Translations under genes and position numbers: made by a program
Shown: piece by piece, positions 55,936 through 63,718 of the stretch
Layout of the letters: each line of letters opens with the position of its first letter
How positions within the stretch are numbered: position 1 is the first letter of the stretch
Assembly: GCF_029338375.1 (NCBI RefSeq)
Contig: NZ_CP119804.1
Span: 2,748,955 to 2,812,954, forward strand
Reading direction: 5' to 3'
Length of the DNA stretch: 64,000 nucleotides
Source: Halorussus lipolyticus
Lineage (GTDB): Archaea; Halobacteriota; Halobacteria; Halobacteriales; Haladaptataceae
Notes under the pieces: model-generated
What the model saw: only the letters and a program-made list of their open reading frames with translations
What the model was told of the DNA's origin: nothing
Databases searched by the model: none

Positions 55936-57058
55936 ACAATCTTGGTTGGGACGAGTACGCCAATCCGCATCTGACGGGGCCACGAGTTGGTTCGACCGCT
56001 CGCTCGCCGTCCTCTGTCTCGGAAGCCTCGCCGTCACGGTCGTCAGCGCCCTCGTACAGGTGAGTTTCGGCGCGTTCTCCATGTCGCTCGTGGAGGCGTG
56101 GCAGGCCGTGTTCAACCCGAACGTGATTCTCGACCCCCGAGCGTGGAACGCCTTCCTCCTCGGCGGGGAAATCCCCGAGATAAGCAAGCGAAGCCTCGTG
56201 GTCTGGAACATCCGCCTGCCCCGCGTGTTCGTCGCCATCTTCGTCGGCATGAACCTCGCCGTTTCGGGTGCCATCTTCCAAGCCGTCACCCGGAACGAAC
56301 TCGCCAGTCCGTTCATCCTCGGTGTCTCGTCGGGGGCCGGACTGTTAATCTTGCTGACGCTCGTGATATTCTCCGGACTGGCGGCATTCCTGCCCCTCAT
56401 CGCTTCTCTCGGCGGTGCAATCGCCTTCCTCATCGTCTACGCGATTGCGTGGCAGAACGGCACGTCCCCGGTCCGACTGGTGCTTGCGGGCGTCATCGTC
56501 GGCACCGTCTTCCAGTCGCTCCAGACGGCGCTGTTCTTCTTCGCGCAGGACATCGGCGTCGTCCAATCCGCAATCGCGTGGACCACCGGGTCGCTGACCG
56601 GCACCGACTGGGAGCAGGTTCGGATGGTCGTCCCGTGGAGTCTCGTGGCAATGGGTCTGGCCCTCGTGAGTTCCCGCCAACTCAACGTTCTGCTATTGGG
56701 CGAACGCACCGCGAAATCGCTCGGCATGAGCGTCGAGAAGGTCCGGTTCGCGCTCTCGGGCGTTGCGGTCCTCGCGGCGGCCGCCAGCATCGCAGTGGCC
56801 GGCATCGTCGGGTTCGTCGGCCTCATTGTCCCCCACATGGTCCGGAACATCGTCGGAAGCGACTACAAGAAACTCGTCCTCGGGTGCGTGTTCGCCGGCC
56901 CGGCGCTGATGGTCTCCGCCGATGTGGGTGCCCGGTTGGGGATGCAGGTCCTCCTCGGCGCGAACGCCCAGATGCCGGTCGGCATCGTGACCGGCCTCAT
57001 CGGCGGCCCGTACTTCCTCTACCTGATGCGCAAGCAGGAACAACTGGGCGAGATATAA
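55928..57058 (+). CDS. FecCD-family ferric-siderophore permease
   Basis: A 376-residue membrane protein with about nine helices, of the BtuC/FecCD/FhuB family. Conserved segments are IRLPRVFVAIFVGMNLAVSGAIFQAVTRNELASPFILGVSSGAGL and VAGIVGFVGLIVPHMVRNIVGSDY. Only one permease gene exists, so a homodimer is expected. The ATG at 55928 overlaps the previous stop by 8 bases; a GTG at 55901 is the alternative. The matching ATPase is encoded at 51.3-52.2 kb. Confidence 0.93.
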   Translation: MSEQSWLGRVRQSASDGATSWFDRSLAVLCLGSLAVTVVSALVQVSFGAFSMSLVEAWQAVFNPNVILDPRAWNAFLLGGEIPEISKRSLVVWNIRLPRVFVAIFVGMNLAVSGAIFQAVTRNELASPFILGVSSGAGLLILLTLVIFSGLAAFLPLIASLGGAIAFLIVYAIAWQNGTSPVRLVLAGVIVGTVFQSLQTALFFFAQDIGVVQSAIAWTTGSLTGTDWEQVRMVVPWSLVAMGLALVSSRQLNVLLLGERTAKSLGMSVEKVRFALSGVAVLAAAASIAVAGIVGFVGLIVPHMVRNIVGSDYKKLVLGCVFAGPALMVSADVGARLGMQVLLGANAQMPVGIVTGLIGGPYFLYLMRKQEQLGEI

Positions 57059-57183
57059 CGGGCGGCATGGGCGTTCGTTCGGACCGAGAACGACGACTTC
57101 ATTTCTGGCGGAGGGGGCTTCTCGATACCTATCCCAATCGAAGTGCTGACCGTCTTTCAGTCAATATCCCGCTCGCAGTGGGA

Positions 57184-57221
57184 GTAAACTATTATATGAG
57201 ATGTAAACTATTACATCAGAT
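57184..57221 (+). promoter_or_regulatory. Tandem 19-base operator-like repeats before the HTH-MNT gene
   Basis: Two copies of GTAAACTATTAYATSAGAT lie head to tail (57184-57202, 57203-57221) with two mismatches, ending 9 bases before the ATG at 57231. The first copy contains TATAT and may include box A. The adjacent HTH domain is the obvious candidate to bind here (autoregulation). Confidence 0.7.
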
Positions 57222-57230
57222 ATAACAAAG

Positions 57231-57890
57231 ATGCGCGTCGAGATACGACTCCCGCTCCCCGACGACCAGATTTTCAGGTACGAGGCGATGGACGACATCC
57301 TCGAAATAGCGGCGCAGAACCCGACCGACGAGTTCACGAACAGCGAGCTACAGGAACTCACCGGATTCGGCGGGCCGAGCGTCTCGAAGGCGCTCTCACT
57401 GCTCGAAGCGCTCGGGCTAATCGTCCGGCGCGACAGCGGCCGGAAGACTCTCTATCGAATCGAGGAGACGCGACTCCGCGAGGCCGACGACCCGTTTCTG
57501 GAGATTCCGCAGGCCGAGTTCCGGAAACCGCTTCGCGCGTTCGTGGAGCAAGTCGTCAACGCGGTTCCCTCCGTCGCGGGAATCGTCTGCTTCGGAAGCG
57601 TGACTCGCGGCGAGGCCGACCGCGTGAGCGACATCGACGTGTTCGTGCTGGTCGAGAACGACGACGAACTGGTAACCGCGCGTCGGACGATTTCGGACGT
57701 GAAGCGCGACCTCGAAGCGGAACCCATCGACGGCCAGCGTTACGAGTTCGAAATGTTCGTCGAGTCGGTCGAAAGTGCCCGCAATCGGGGCGAAGACCTC
57801 CGACCGATTCTGAAAGAGGGGATTGCCTTACACGAGACCGAGACACTCGACCGAGTGAAGCGCGACGTGTTCGGCGGTGATGGAGAATGA
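57231..57890 (+). CDS. HTH-minimal nucleotidyltransferase protein (MntA-like antitoxin with DNA-binding domain)
   Basis: 219 residues. Residues 15-80 form a winged helix (FTNSELQELTGFGGPSVSKALSLLEALGLIVRR). From about 98 a minimal nucleotidyltransferase domain follows with the exact signature GS-x10-D-x-D: G122, S123, D134, D136 (FGSVTRGEADRVSDID). In HEPN/MNT pairs this enzyme inactivates the partner by AMPylation. The fused HTH suggests it is also the repressor. It overlaps the HEPN gene by 4 bases. Confidence 0.85.
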   Translation: MRVEIRLPLPDDQIFRYEAMDDILEIAAQNPTDEFTNSELQELTGFGGPSVSKALSLLEALGLIVRRDSGRKTLYRIEETRLREADDPFLEIPQAEFRKPLRAFVEQVVNAVPSVAGIVCFGSVTRGEADRVSDIDVFVLVENDDELVTARRTISDVKRDLEAEPIDGQRYEFEMFVESVESARNRGEDLRPILKEGIALHETETLDRVKRDVFGGDGE

Positions 57891-58369
57891 CCTCGAACGA
57901 ACTGGCGGAAGCACTCGGCGATGCGGAGGACGCCTTCCAGCGCAGGCCCGAGAATCCGGAGGTCGGATTGGAGTACGTCTCCGATTCGTCGGTCCTCCAG
58001 TTACGGAAGGCGTGCCGACTCCTCGACGCCGCGGGCTTTCTCCTTGAACGCAATGGGCACTTCACGGTGATCATCGAAGCGTCGTTCGTCGCCATCGAGC
58101 GGTCGATACAGTTCTACGTCGAGGAGAAGGGATACGACGTTGCCGGTCAGCGACACACCGAGGTCTATGACGAGGGCGTCCGTGCAGGACTGTTCTCGCA
58201 GGACGTCGCCGACCGACTCGAAAAGCTCTGGGTCGAGAATCGGTCAGAATCGTACTATCGCACGGGCATCGCTGGCGAGTATCGCGCCGAGACGGTCTTT
58301 TCGCTCGCCGAAACGCTCCACGAGGAGGTGGTCGCGTTGACGCGAACGCAGGACTGCCTCTGTGAGTGA
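57887..58369 (+). CDS. HEPN-like protein partnered with the nucleotidyltransferase
   Basis: 160 residues, all-helical, with helices LQLRKACRLLDAAGFLLERN, VIIEASFVAIERSIQFYVEEKG and VADRLEKLWVENRSESYYRTG. The size and coupling to an MNT gene identify a HEPN ribonuclease-type protein. Its R119 is followed by SESYYR and not by the usual R-x4-6-H, so the catalytic histidine seems replaced by tyrosine. It may be an altered or inactive nuclease, or may carry the tyrosine that the partner AMPylates. Confidence 0.7.
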   Translation: MTSNELAEALGDAEDAFQRRPENPEVGLEYVSDSSVLQLRKACRLLDAAGFLLERNGHFTVIIEASFVAIERSIQFYVEEKGYDVAGQRHTEVYDEGVRAGLFSQDVADRLEKLWVENRSESYYRTGIAGEYRAETVFSLAETLHEEVVALTRTQDCLCE

Positions 58370-58520
58370 CCGAGGACACGATTTGTATCTAGTCCTCTGT
58401 CGAGCCACGATAGATAACTCTCGTCGGTGATTCCGTTCGATTATCGAACGAGGAGGAAGATCACTAGAATAAGAATTTATCGAAATAGATCCTGAGAAAC
58501 GTGAAATAGAGTGTACGCGC

Positions 58521-58682
58521 GCGGCATGGGATTTGAACCCGGAGCCAGACGGTCCTGCTCGCTCCCTGCGGTCGCTTCGCAGGCGTGCGACTGGCAGAGG
58601 TTCAAATCCAGCATCGTGATTCACTGCTCGTGAATGACGAGCAGATGAACTGCTCGCCGTAGTACTCGCGGCAGAATCACGG
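58521..58682 (-). mobile_element. tRNA-3'-end-bounded structured element, locus 2
   Basis: Read from the tRNA on the minus strand: the tRNA 3' end (58683-58702), outer stem GAATCACG/CGTGATTC (58674-58681 with 58615-58622), and inner hairpin CTGCTCGT/ACGAGCAG (58624-58631 with 58637-58644). Next come an inverted T-arm copy (58599-58608), a core with AGTCGCACGCC and GGACCGTCT, a GCCAG/CTGGC stem, and a second 20-base copy of the tRNA 3' end (58521-58540). The layout repeats that of locus 1 at 31.4 kb. A GC-rich insertion of about 24 bases interrupts the core. Confidence 0.65.
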
Positions 58683-58752
58683 GCGGCATGGGATTTGAAC
58701 CCATGACCTCTTGGTCCGGAACCAAGCGTTCTGTCCGCTGAACTAGCCGCCC
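58680..58752 (-). tRNA. tRNA-Arg, anticodon CCG
   Basis: The acceptor GGGCGGC pairs with GCCGCCC, with discriminator G. The D-arm is GTTC...GAAC. The anticodon stem is CTTGG/CCAAG with loop TTCCGGA, giving anticodon CCG for codon CGG. The T-arm is ATGGG-TTCAAAT-CCCAT. No intron, no encoded CCA. Twenty bases of its 3' end recur 162 bases downstream. Confidence 0.93.
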
Positions 58753-58802
58753 TCAGACGGATATACTTCGCTCGCGGGCTTAACCATTGGGGTCGCCGCA
58801 AC

Positions 58803-60281
58803 TCAGTCCTCGGCCACGGCGCGGTCGGCCTCCGGTTCGGACCCAACCGAGCTATTGGTCTGGTCGCTGTCGATGACGGCCTCCTTCCACGTGCCGCGGG
58901 TGAACCAGACTGCGGCCGCGATTGCACCGACGATGTGACCGAGAGCGACGCCAATCCAGATTCCGGTCGGGCCGAGAGAGGTCTCGAACGCCAGCAGGTA
59001 GACGGCGGGTACACGGATGAGCCACAGGGTAATCATCGAGAGGGCCATGGCGATTTTGGTGTTGCCAGCGCCGCGGTAGGCCCCGACGAGGACCTGAAAG
59101 ACGCCGATGAAGGCGAACTCGATGGTCCGGATGCGGAGATACTCGGAGGCGTACTCGACGGTCCGGGTGGCCTCGGCCGTGCCGGTGGCCATGAAGACTT
59201 CCACGATGGGTTTCGGAAAGAGCGCGGCGAGGACTGCCAACGCGAGCATCACGCCGGCACCGACTTTGGCCGCGAGTTTGACCGCGCGTTCGGCCCGGTC
59301 GGCCTTGCCCGCGCCGAGGTTCTGGCCGACCATCGTGTTGGTCGCCTTGCCGAGGCCGACCGCCGGGAGGAAGACCAGCGAGATGAGTCGGTTCCCGAGT
59401 CCGTAGGCCGCGATGACGGCCGGTTCGAAGGTGACTATCATCACGGTCAGCATCACCATCGCCAGCGCGCCCGCCGACTGTTCGAGCGCCGACGGAACCC
59501 CGATGCGAACGATGTCCTCGATATAGTCAAGGTCCGGCGCGAGGTGGGCGAGTCGCACGTCGGGGCCGGTGTCGGTGAAGAACAGGACGTACACCCCGAC
59601 GAGGCCGCCGACGGCGCGGGCGACCAGCGTCGCTACCGCCGCGCCCTCGATGCCCATCTCCGGGACGAGTTGGCCTTCGATGCCGAGCGCGGGGACCGAC
59701 CCGACGCCGAAGACGAGAATTGGGTCCAAGACGACGTTGAGGACCACCGTAATCGCCATCACGCGCATCGGCGTCCGGGTGTCGCCGTAGCCCCGCAGGA
59801 GCGCCGAGAACGCGAGGAAGCCGAACATGAACGGCAGGCCGAGGAAGAAGATTTCCATGTACTGCTCGGCCAGCGGAACGACATCGGTGGCGGTGGCGAC
59901 GTTGCTGGGGAACAGCGAGAGCATCGGTCCCGCGCCGAAGTGGCCCACGACGCTCAGGACGACGCCGATGGTGACGACGAACCCGAGCGTCTGGCCGCCG
60001 ACTTTCCCGGCCGACCCGTCGCTGTCCGCGCCCATGTACTGGGCGACCAAGGTACTGCCCGCGACGTTGAATCCCCCACCGAACGCGATGAGGAAGAAGA
60101 TGAGCGGAAACGCGAGGCTAATCGCGCCGACCGCGTTGGCCGAGTAGCGACCGAGCCAGAACGCGTCGGCGACGTTGTAGGCGACCTGCAACAGTTGCGT
60201 GACCACGATTGGCCACGCGAGATGGAACAACGGACGCACCAGCCCCCCGTCCGTAATTCCGTCAGACTGCGTGGATGTCAC
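58803..60281 (-). CDS. MATE-family efflux transporter 2
   Basis: A 492-residue protein, close paralogue of the MATE protein at 38.4 kb (shared WPIVV-QLLQV-YN-AD-FWLGR, RGYGDTRTPMRVM, GLGKATNTMVGQNLGAGKADRAERAV). Twelve membrane helices are expected. The start is GTG. It uses an ion gradient to export an unknown organic cation or metabolite. It stands alone between tRNA-Arg and the ferredoxin gene. Confidence 0.92.
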   Translation of the reverse strand: MTSTQSDGITDGGLVRPLFHLAWPIVVTQLLQVAYNVADAFWLGRYSANAVGAISLAFPLIFFLIAFGGGFNVAGSTLVAQYMGADSDGSAGKVGGQTLGFVVTIGVVLSVVGHFGAGPMLSLFPSNVATATDVVPLAEQYMEIFFLGLPFMFGFLAFSALLRGYGDTRTPMRVMAITVVLNVVLDPILVFGVGSVPALGIEGQLVPEMGIEGAAVATLVARAVGGLVGVYVLFFTDTGPDVRLAHLAPDLDYIEDIVRIGVPSALEQSAGALAMVMLTVMIVTFEPAVIAAYGLGNRLISLVFLPAVGLGKATNTMVGQNLGAGKADRAERAVKLAAKVGAGVMLALAVLAALFPKPIVEVFMATGTAEATRTVEYASEYLRIRTIEFAFIGVFQVLVGAYRGAGNTKIAMALSMITLWLIRVPAVYLLAFETSLGPTGIWIGVALGHIVGAIAAAVWFTRGTWKEAVIDSDQTNSSVGSEPEADRAVAED

Positions 60282-60375
60282 TATCCGTCTTCAGAACCGC
60301 TTAGGATTTCAATGCTTTGGGTTGAAATTGACACCCGTCGTCGGGAAAAGAGACCGGATTAGTCGGCGGAAATCG

Positions 60376-60954
60376 TCAGGGCGTCTCGTTCGTTTCGAGG
60401 CTGAAGTCGTCGGTCGGGTAGGCGGTACACGTCAGGATGTACCCTTTTCCGACCTCGTCTTCGCCGAGCGTCTCGTTGTTGCTGTGTCGGACGTACTCGC
60501 TGGCGTCGCCGTCCTGCACCTTGCCACCGCACGAGAGACACTGACCCTGCCGACAGGCGTAGGGCAGGTCCCAGCCCTCGTCCTCGCCGGCTTCCAGCAC
60601 CGTCTCGTTGTTGGCGACTTCGATGGTTTCGCCCTCGTTGACGTATTCGACCTCGAAGTACTCGACCTCGTCGTCCGAGATGGAGGCGGGGTCGAAGCCT
60701 TCGTCCTCGCCGTCCTCGCCTTCGAGTTCACCCTCGGCACCGCCGCCGCCGACGGCGACCGCGCCGCCACCGCCGCCGATGGAGCGGTTCATCGGCTCGG
60801 GGAAGTCAGTCTCCGCCACGGTCTCGGCCCGCCGTTCGAGCACCTCTTGGGAGATGTCGTCGGGGGTTCGCCACTCGGTGCCCTCCGAGTAGTGAAGGGC
60901 TACCGCGATGAGGACGAGCGTTAGCCCGAGTCCCAGACCCAGTGCGTCTACCAT
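60376..60954 (-). CDS. Membrane-anchored [2Fe-2S] ferredoxin
   Basis: 192 residues. An N-terminal helix ALGLGLGLTLVLIAVALHY anchors it. A Gly- and Glu-rich linker (about 55-90) leads to a plant-type ferredoxin domain with C134, C139, C142 and C176 (ACRQGQCLSCGG ... LTC), spacing C-x4-C-x2-C-x33-C. It transfers electrons at the membrane face. The insert WDLPYACRQGQC matches haloarchaeal ferredoxins. The ATG at 60954 gives the anchor its proper start. Confidence 0.9.
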   Translation of the reverse strand: MVDALGLGLGLTLVLIAVALHYSEGTEWRTPDDISQEVLERRAETVAETDFPEPMNRSIGGGGGAVAVGGGGAEGELEGEDGEDEGFDPASISDDEVEYFEVEYVNEGETIEVANNETVLEAGEDEGWDLPYACRQGQCLSCGGKVQDGDASEYVRHSNNETLGEDEVGKGYILTCTAYPTDDFSLETNETP

Positions 60955-61086
60955 GCGCGGGACTACGGAAGGGTGGTTTAACAGCATTGTGATTGACCGC
61001 CGGAATTAGCCCGAGGGTGTTCGGCCTCGGGCGTCGATTCGCCGGGTGAATGGGGTCCCAGCGAAACCTGCGACTCGACCATCACT

Positions 61087-61182
61087 CCGGCGCGTGCTGG
61101 CGCGGCGTTCATGCCGCGCCGTCGTCACGCGAGGGATGAGTAGCGCAGGCGAAGCCGAGCAACGCAAGAGGTTGGGGAGGTG
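61087..61182 (-). repeat. GC-rich intergenic repeat with terminal hairpin, copy 2
   Basis: On the minus strand it reads ACCTCCCCAACCTC, TTGCG, TACTC, TCCCTCGCG, then the hairpin GGCGCGG-N9-CCGCGCC and AGCACGCGCCGG. The same blocks in the same order occur at 4945-5040. The hairpin arms are identical and the loop differs. Confidence 0.5.
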
Positions 61183-61249
61183 TGAGGCCTGCGCTCAGTG
61201 GCACTTTCCACCGGCAAACTCCCGGTTAGACGAACCACCACGGGTGGAT

Positions 61250-61372
61250 GAAGGGGCCGCTCGGTCGCGGCCGAAGGCCGTGGTCGTCTCCGGCGGCCCT
61301 ATTCGGCGCAGGCGGTGTGGAGAGCGCCGAATATCCGCCGGAGAGACCGCGACCGGGCGGGGGCTTCAAGAA
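61250..61372 (-). repeat. Structured intergenic repeat, copy 3 (candidate RNA element)
   Basis: Stem A is CTCCGGCGG (61288-61296) with CCGCCGGAG (61335-61343). Stem B is TTCGGCGC (61302-61309) with GCGCCGAA (61324-61331). Compared with copy 1 both stems changed on both sides so that pairing is kept, while ATAT, ATAG and the end blocks stayed the same. Confidence 0.7.
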
Positions 61373-61535
61373 GTGTTCATCTTGACGGTTCCCGCGGTAG
61401 CTCTCGATACGGAACTGTTTCGTAGCGGGCAGGGCTTCAAGAAGACAAAACCACTGGCTCTACTGTTCGCAACCAAAATCACGCCGAGGCAAACAAGCAC
61501 CTACCCTTTTACTCACACACTCCCGAGAAACGAGT

Positions 61536-62153
61536 ATGACAACCCAAATCGTCATCGTGGTCTACGAGGGCTTCGACGAACTCGACGCGATAGCGCCCTA
61601 CGAGGTTTTCTCCAACGCCGCCGACCGGGGGTGTGACCTCGAAGTGAGCCTGCGAACTCTCGACCCCCGAGACGAAATCACGGCCAGCCACGGTCTCCGA
61701 ATTGGGACCGACGGCCTCCTCGCCGACGCCGACCCGGACCTCGTTCTCGTACCCGGAGGAGGGTGGAACGACCGTGCGGACGCGAGCGCGTGGGCCGAGG
61801 CCCAGCAAGGCGACCTGCCCGACGCCATCGCGGACCTGCACGAGCGGGGCGTCGAACTAGCGGCGGTCTGTACCGGCGGGATGCTCCTCGCGGAGGCCGG
61901 AGTGCTGGATGGTCGGCCCGCCGTCACCCACGCCAGCGCGCTTGCGGACCTCAGAGAGACCGATGCCCGAACTGACGCCGAAACCGTGGACGCCCGCGTC
62001 GTGGACGACGGCGACGTGCTGACCGCCGGGGGCGTCACGTCGGGTCTCGACTTGGCGCTCCACCTCGTCGCACGGCTCTGCGGCGAGGACGTTTCCGAGG
62101 ACGTTGCAGAAACCATCGAGTACGAACCGCGGGGTGACGTGTACGAGGGCTGA
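61536..62153 (+). CDS. DJ-1/PfpI-family protein
   Basis: A 205-residue protein of the DJ-1/ThiJ/PfpI superfamily. The nucleophile elbow is AAVCTGGMLLAEAG with the reactive cysteine near residue 111, and the acid residue lies in VYEGFDELDAIAPYEVF. THASALADL supplies the following conserved block. Members act as amidases, chaperones or deglycase-like enzymes, or as AraC-type sensor domains. No DNA-binding part is present here. The start follows a clear box A. Confidence 0.9.
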   Translation: MTTQIVIVVYEGFDELDAIAPYEVFSNAADRGCDLEVSLRTLDPRDEITASHGLRIGTDGLLADADPDLVLVPGGGWNDRADASAWAEAQQGDLPDAIADLHERGVELAAVCTGGMLLAEAGVLDGRPAVTHASALADLRETDARTDAETVDARVVDDGDVLTAGGVTSGLDLALHLVARLCGEDVSEDVAETIEYEPRGDVYEG

Positions 62154-62740
62154 AAGCGCCCCGCCGACCGTGGCGGTCTGGCACTGAGTCCGGATGAACG
62201 CTCGCTGGGGAGTGCGGTCGTCCATGAAGGTCAGCATTCCGGTGTTCGACCGAGAGCCGTCGTCGGTCGCTTCGAGCGCCACGAAGGTCGTTTCCGGTAC
62301 TGGACGCCGAGCCATCGGGGGTGAGGTCGGTAAAGGCGGGTCCGGTATAATGGCGGGTCCAGTAGTTAGTCTGCGCGTCCGCGCTTGTCTGGGAAATGAA
62401 ATAGCTGTCTATTAGACGTATTTAGGAATGCTAACACATTAGACACATGTGTCTATCACGTGGCGAGCGCAAAAACGTCCGAGACGAAATTATGGTGCGG
62501 TTCGTGTGGCCCTACTTACATGCAGGGGCTGATGCAGATGTACGGGTTCTGGGGGAAGATGCTAATCATCGTTTTTCACCTCCAGTTGCCCGTTACCGAT
62601 ACACATACCTAATATTTTTCTAAATAAATCTAACTTCAAACTATTATACTCATAATTTCCATACTAAAAAAACTGGAATTTTCAACGTCGCTCGCTCGAC
62701 CCGCTCGTTCCGGACGGTGCGCGCTCGCTACTTCGCCGCG
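62154..62740. other. AT-richer intergenic region with palindromes and doubtful short ORFs
   Basis: About 590 bases without a credible gene. A perfect palindrome TAGACACATGTGTCTA is at 62440-62455, and GTCTATTAGAC at 62407-62417 shares its half-site. Two overlapping short frames start at 62492 (43 codons) and 62520 (30 codons) but neither has convincing composition. The sequence 62601-62680 is very AT-rich. Confidence 0.5.
62440..62455. promoter_or_regulatory. Perfect 16-base palindrome TAGACACATGTGTCTA
   Basis: All eight bases of each arm pair. The half-site GTCTA/TAGAC recurs 23 bases upstream as GTCTA-T-TAGAC. It looks like a protein-binding site, but no confident gene starts nearby. Confidence 0.5.
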
Positions 62741-63646
62741 TCACTCCTCGCGGCGTGCGACCTCGTGCCGCCCGAATCCGTAGCGAAGCCGATTCGCCAG
62801 TCGCCGGGAGAATCGCCCGTCGTCTCGCGCTCTCGACCCGAATCGCTCGCCGAGCGCCTGATAGATGAGCGGCACCGGAACCTCCTGTTCGAGGGCCTCT
62901 TGGACGGTCCACGTCCCGGTCGAACCTCCGGCCACGTAGTCGTCCACGTCGCCGAGGTCGGTGCCCTCCTCGCGGAAGGCCTCCTCGCAGAGTTCGAGCA
63001 ACCACGAGCGAATGACTGCGCCGTTGTTCCACGTCCGGGCGACGGCCTCCAAATCGAGGTCGTACCGGCCCTCCGCGAGGAGTTCGAAGCCCTCGCCGTA
63101 GGCCTGCATCAGGGCGTATTCGACGCCGTTGTGGACCATCTTGACGTAGTGGCCCGACCCCGCGGGACCCATCCGGTCGTGACCCTCGGGTCCGGTCGCC
63201 ACCGCGTCGAAGACTGGGGTCATCTCGTCGTAAGCCCACTCCGGTCCGCCGACCATCAGCGAGAAGCCGAGTTCGGCCCCGGCGGGACCGCCGGAGGTCC
63301 CGCAGTCGAGGTACGCCGCCGGGGTCTGTTCGGCCCGGCGCGTCGAGTCCTCGAAGTAGGAGTTACCGCCGTCCACCACGATGTCCTCGTCGGTCAGGTG
63401 CGATTCGAGGTCGTCCAGCGCGGCGTCCACCGCCTCGCCCGCGGGGACCATCAACCAGATTCGCTTCTCGTCGCCCAGTCGCTCGGCGAGGTCGGTGACG
63501 GAGTTGGCGGGGGTCGCTCCTGCGTCGGCGGCAGAGGCGACGGCCTCCTCGTCCAAGTCGAACGCTACTACGTCGTGGCCGGCGTCGAGTACTCGGTCCA
63601 CGACGATGCGGCCCATCCGGCCCAGTCCGATGACGCCCAGTTGCAT
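62741..63646 (-). CDS. gndA: 6-phosphogluconate dehydrogenase, decarboxylating
   Basis: A 301-residue short-type Gnd. The cofactor motif is GVIGLGRMGRIV (4-15), followed by VDGGNSYFEDS, the substrate motif DCGTSGGPAGA (114-124) and the catalytic KMVHNGVEYALMQAYGEGFEL with K169 and N173. It converts 6-phosphogluconate to ribulose 5-phosphate, NAD-dependent in related archaeal and bacterial forms. Together with azf at 32.3 kb it gives the oxidative pentose phosphate route, though the two genes are far apart. Confidence 0.93.
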   Translation of the reverse strand: MQLGVIGLGRMGRIVVDRVLDAGHDVVAFDLDEEAVASAADAGATPANSVTDLAERLGDEKRIWLMVPAGEAVDAALDDLESHLTDEDIVVDGGNSYFEDSTRRAEQTPAAYLDCGTSGGPAGAELGFSLMVGGPEWAYDEMTPVFDAVATGPEGHDRMGPAGSGHYVKMVHNGVEYALMQAYGEGFELLAEGRYDLDLEAVARTWNNGAVIRSWLLELCEEAFREEGTDLGDVDDYVAGGSTGTWTVQEALEQEVPVPLIYQALGERFGSRARDDGRFSRRLANRLRYGFGRHEVARREE

Positions 63647-63718
63647 GCGGGAGAATGGTCGGGGGTAGGAGGTAGGGATTGCGGTTCTGCTCCGTTCGGA
63701 AATCGAGTATCCGAATCG

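Larger units (their letters stand above)
60955..61535. other. Intergenic region holding two repeat copies
   Basis: No credible gene. It contains the second copy of the GC-rich hairpin repeat (61087-61182) and copy 3 of the structured repeat (61250-61372). ACCCTTTTACTC at 61503-61514 is a plausible box A for the PfpI-family gene, 25-30 bases before its ATG. Confidence 0.5.

Noticed and set aside
62194..62415. A 73-codon frame after the PfpI-family gene
   Set aside because: Non-acidic, low-information composition, no promoter at the right distance and codon use unlike the neighbours.
62421..62434. TTTAGGAATGCTAA as an eighth iron box
   Set aside because: The spacing between half-sites is three rather than four bases and the second half is CTAAC, not CCTAAA. 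No iron gene is near.
62492..62623. Two overlapping short frames (43 and 30 codons) as real small genes
   Set aside because: They overlap each other in different frames in an AT-rich region. Neither shows a ribosome-binding site or plausible composition, so they are kept only as a remark on the intergenic entry.
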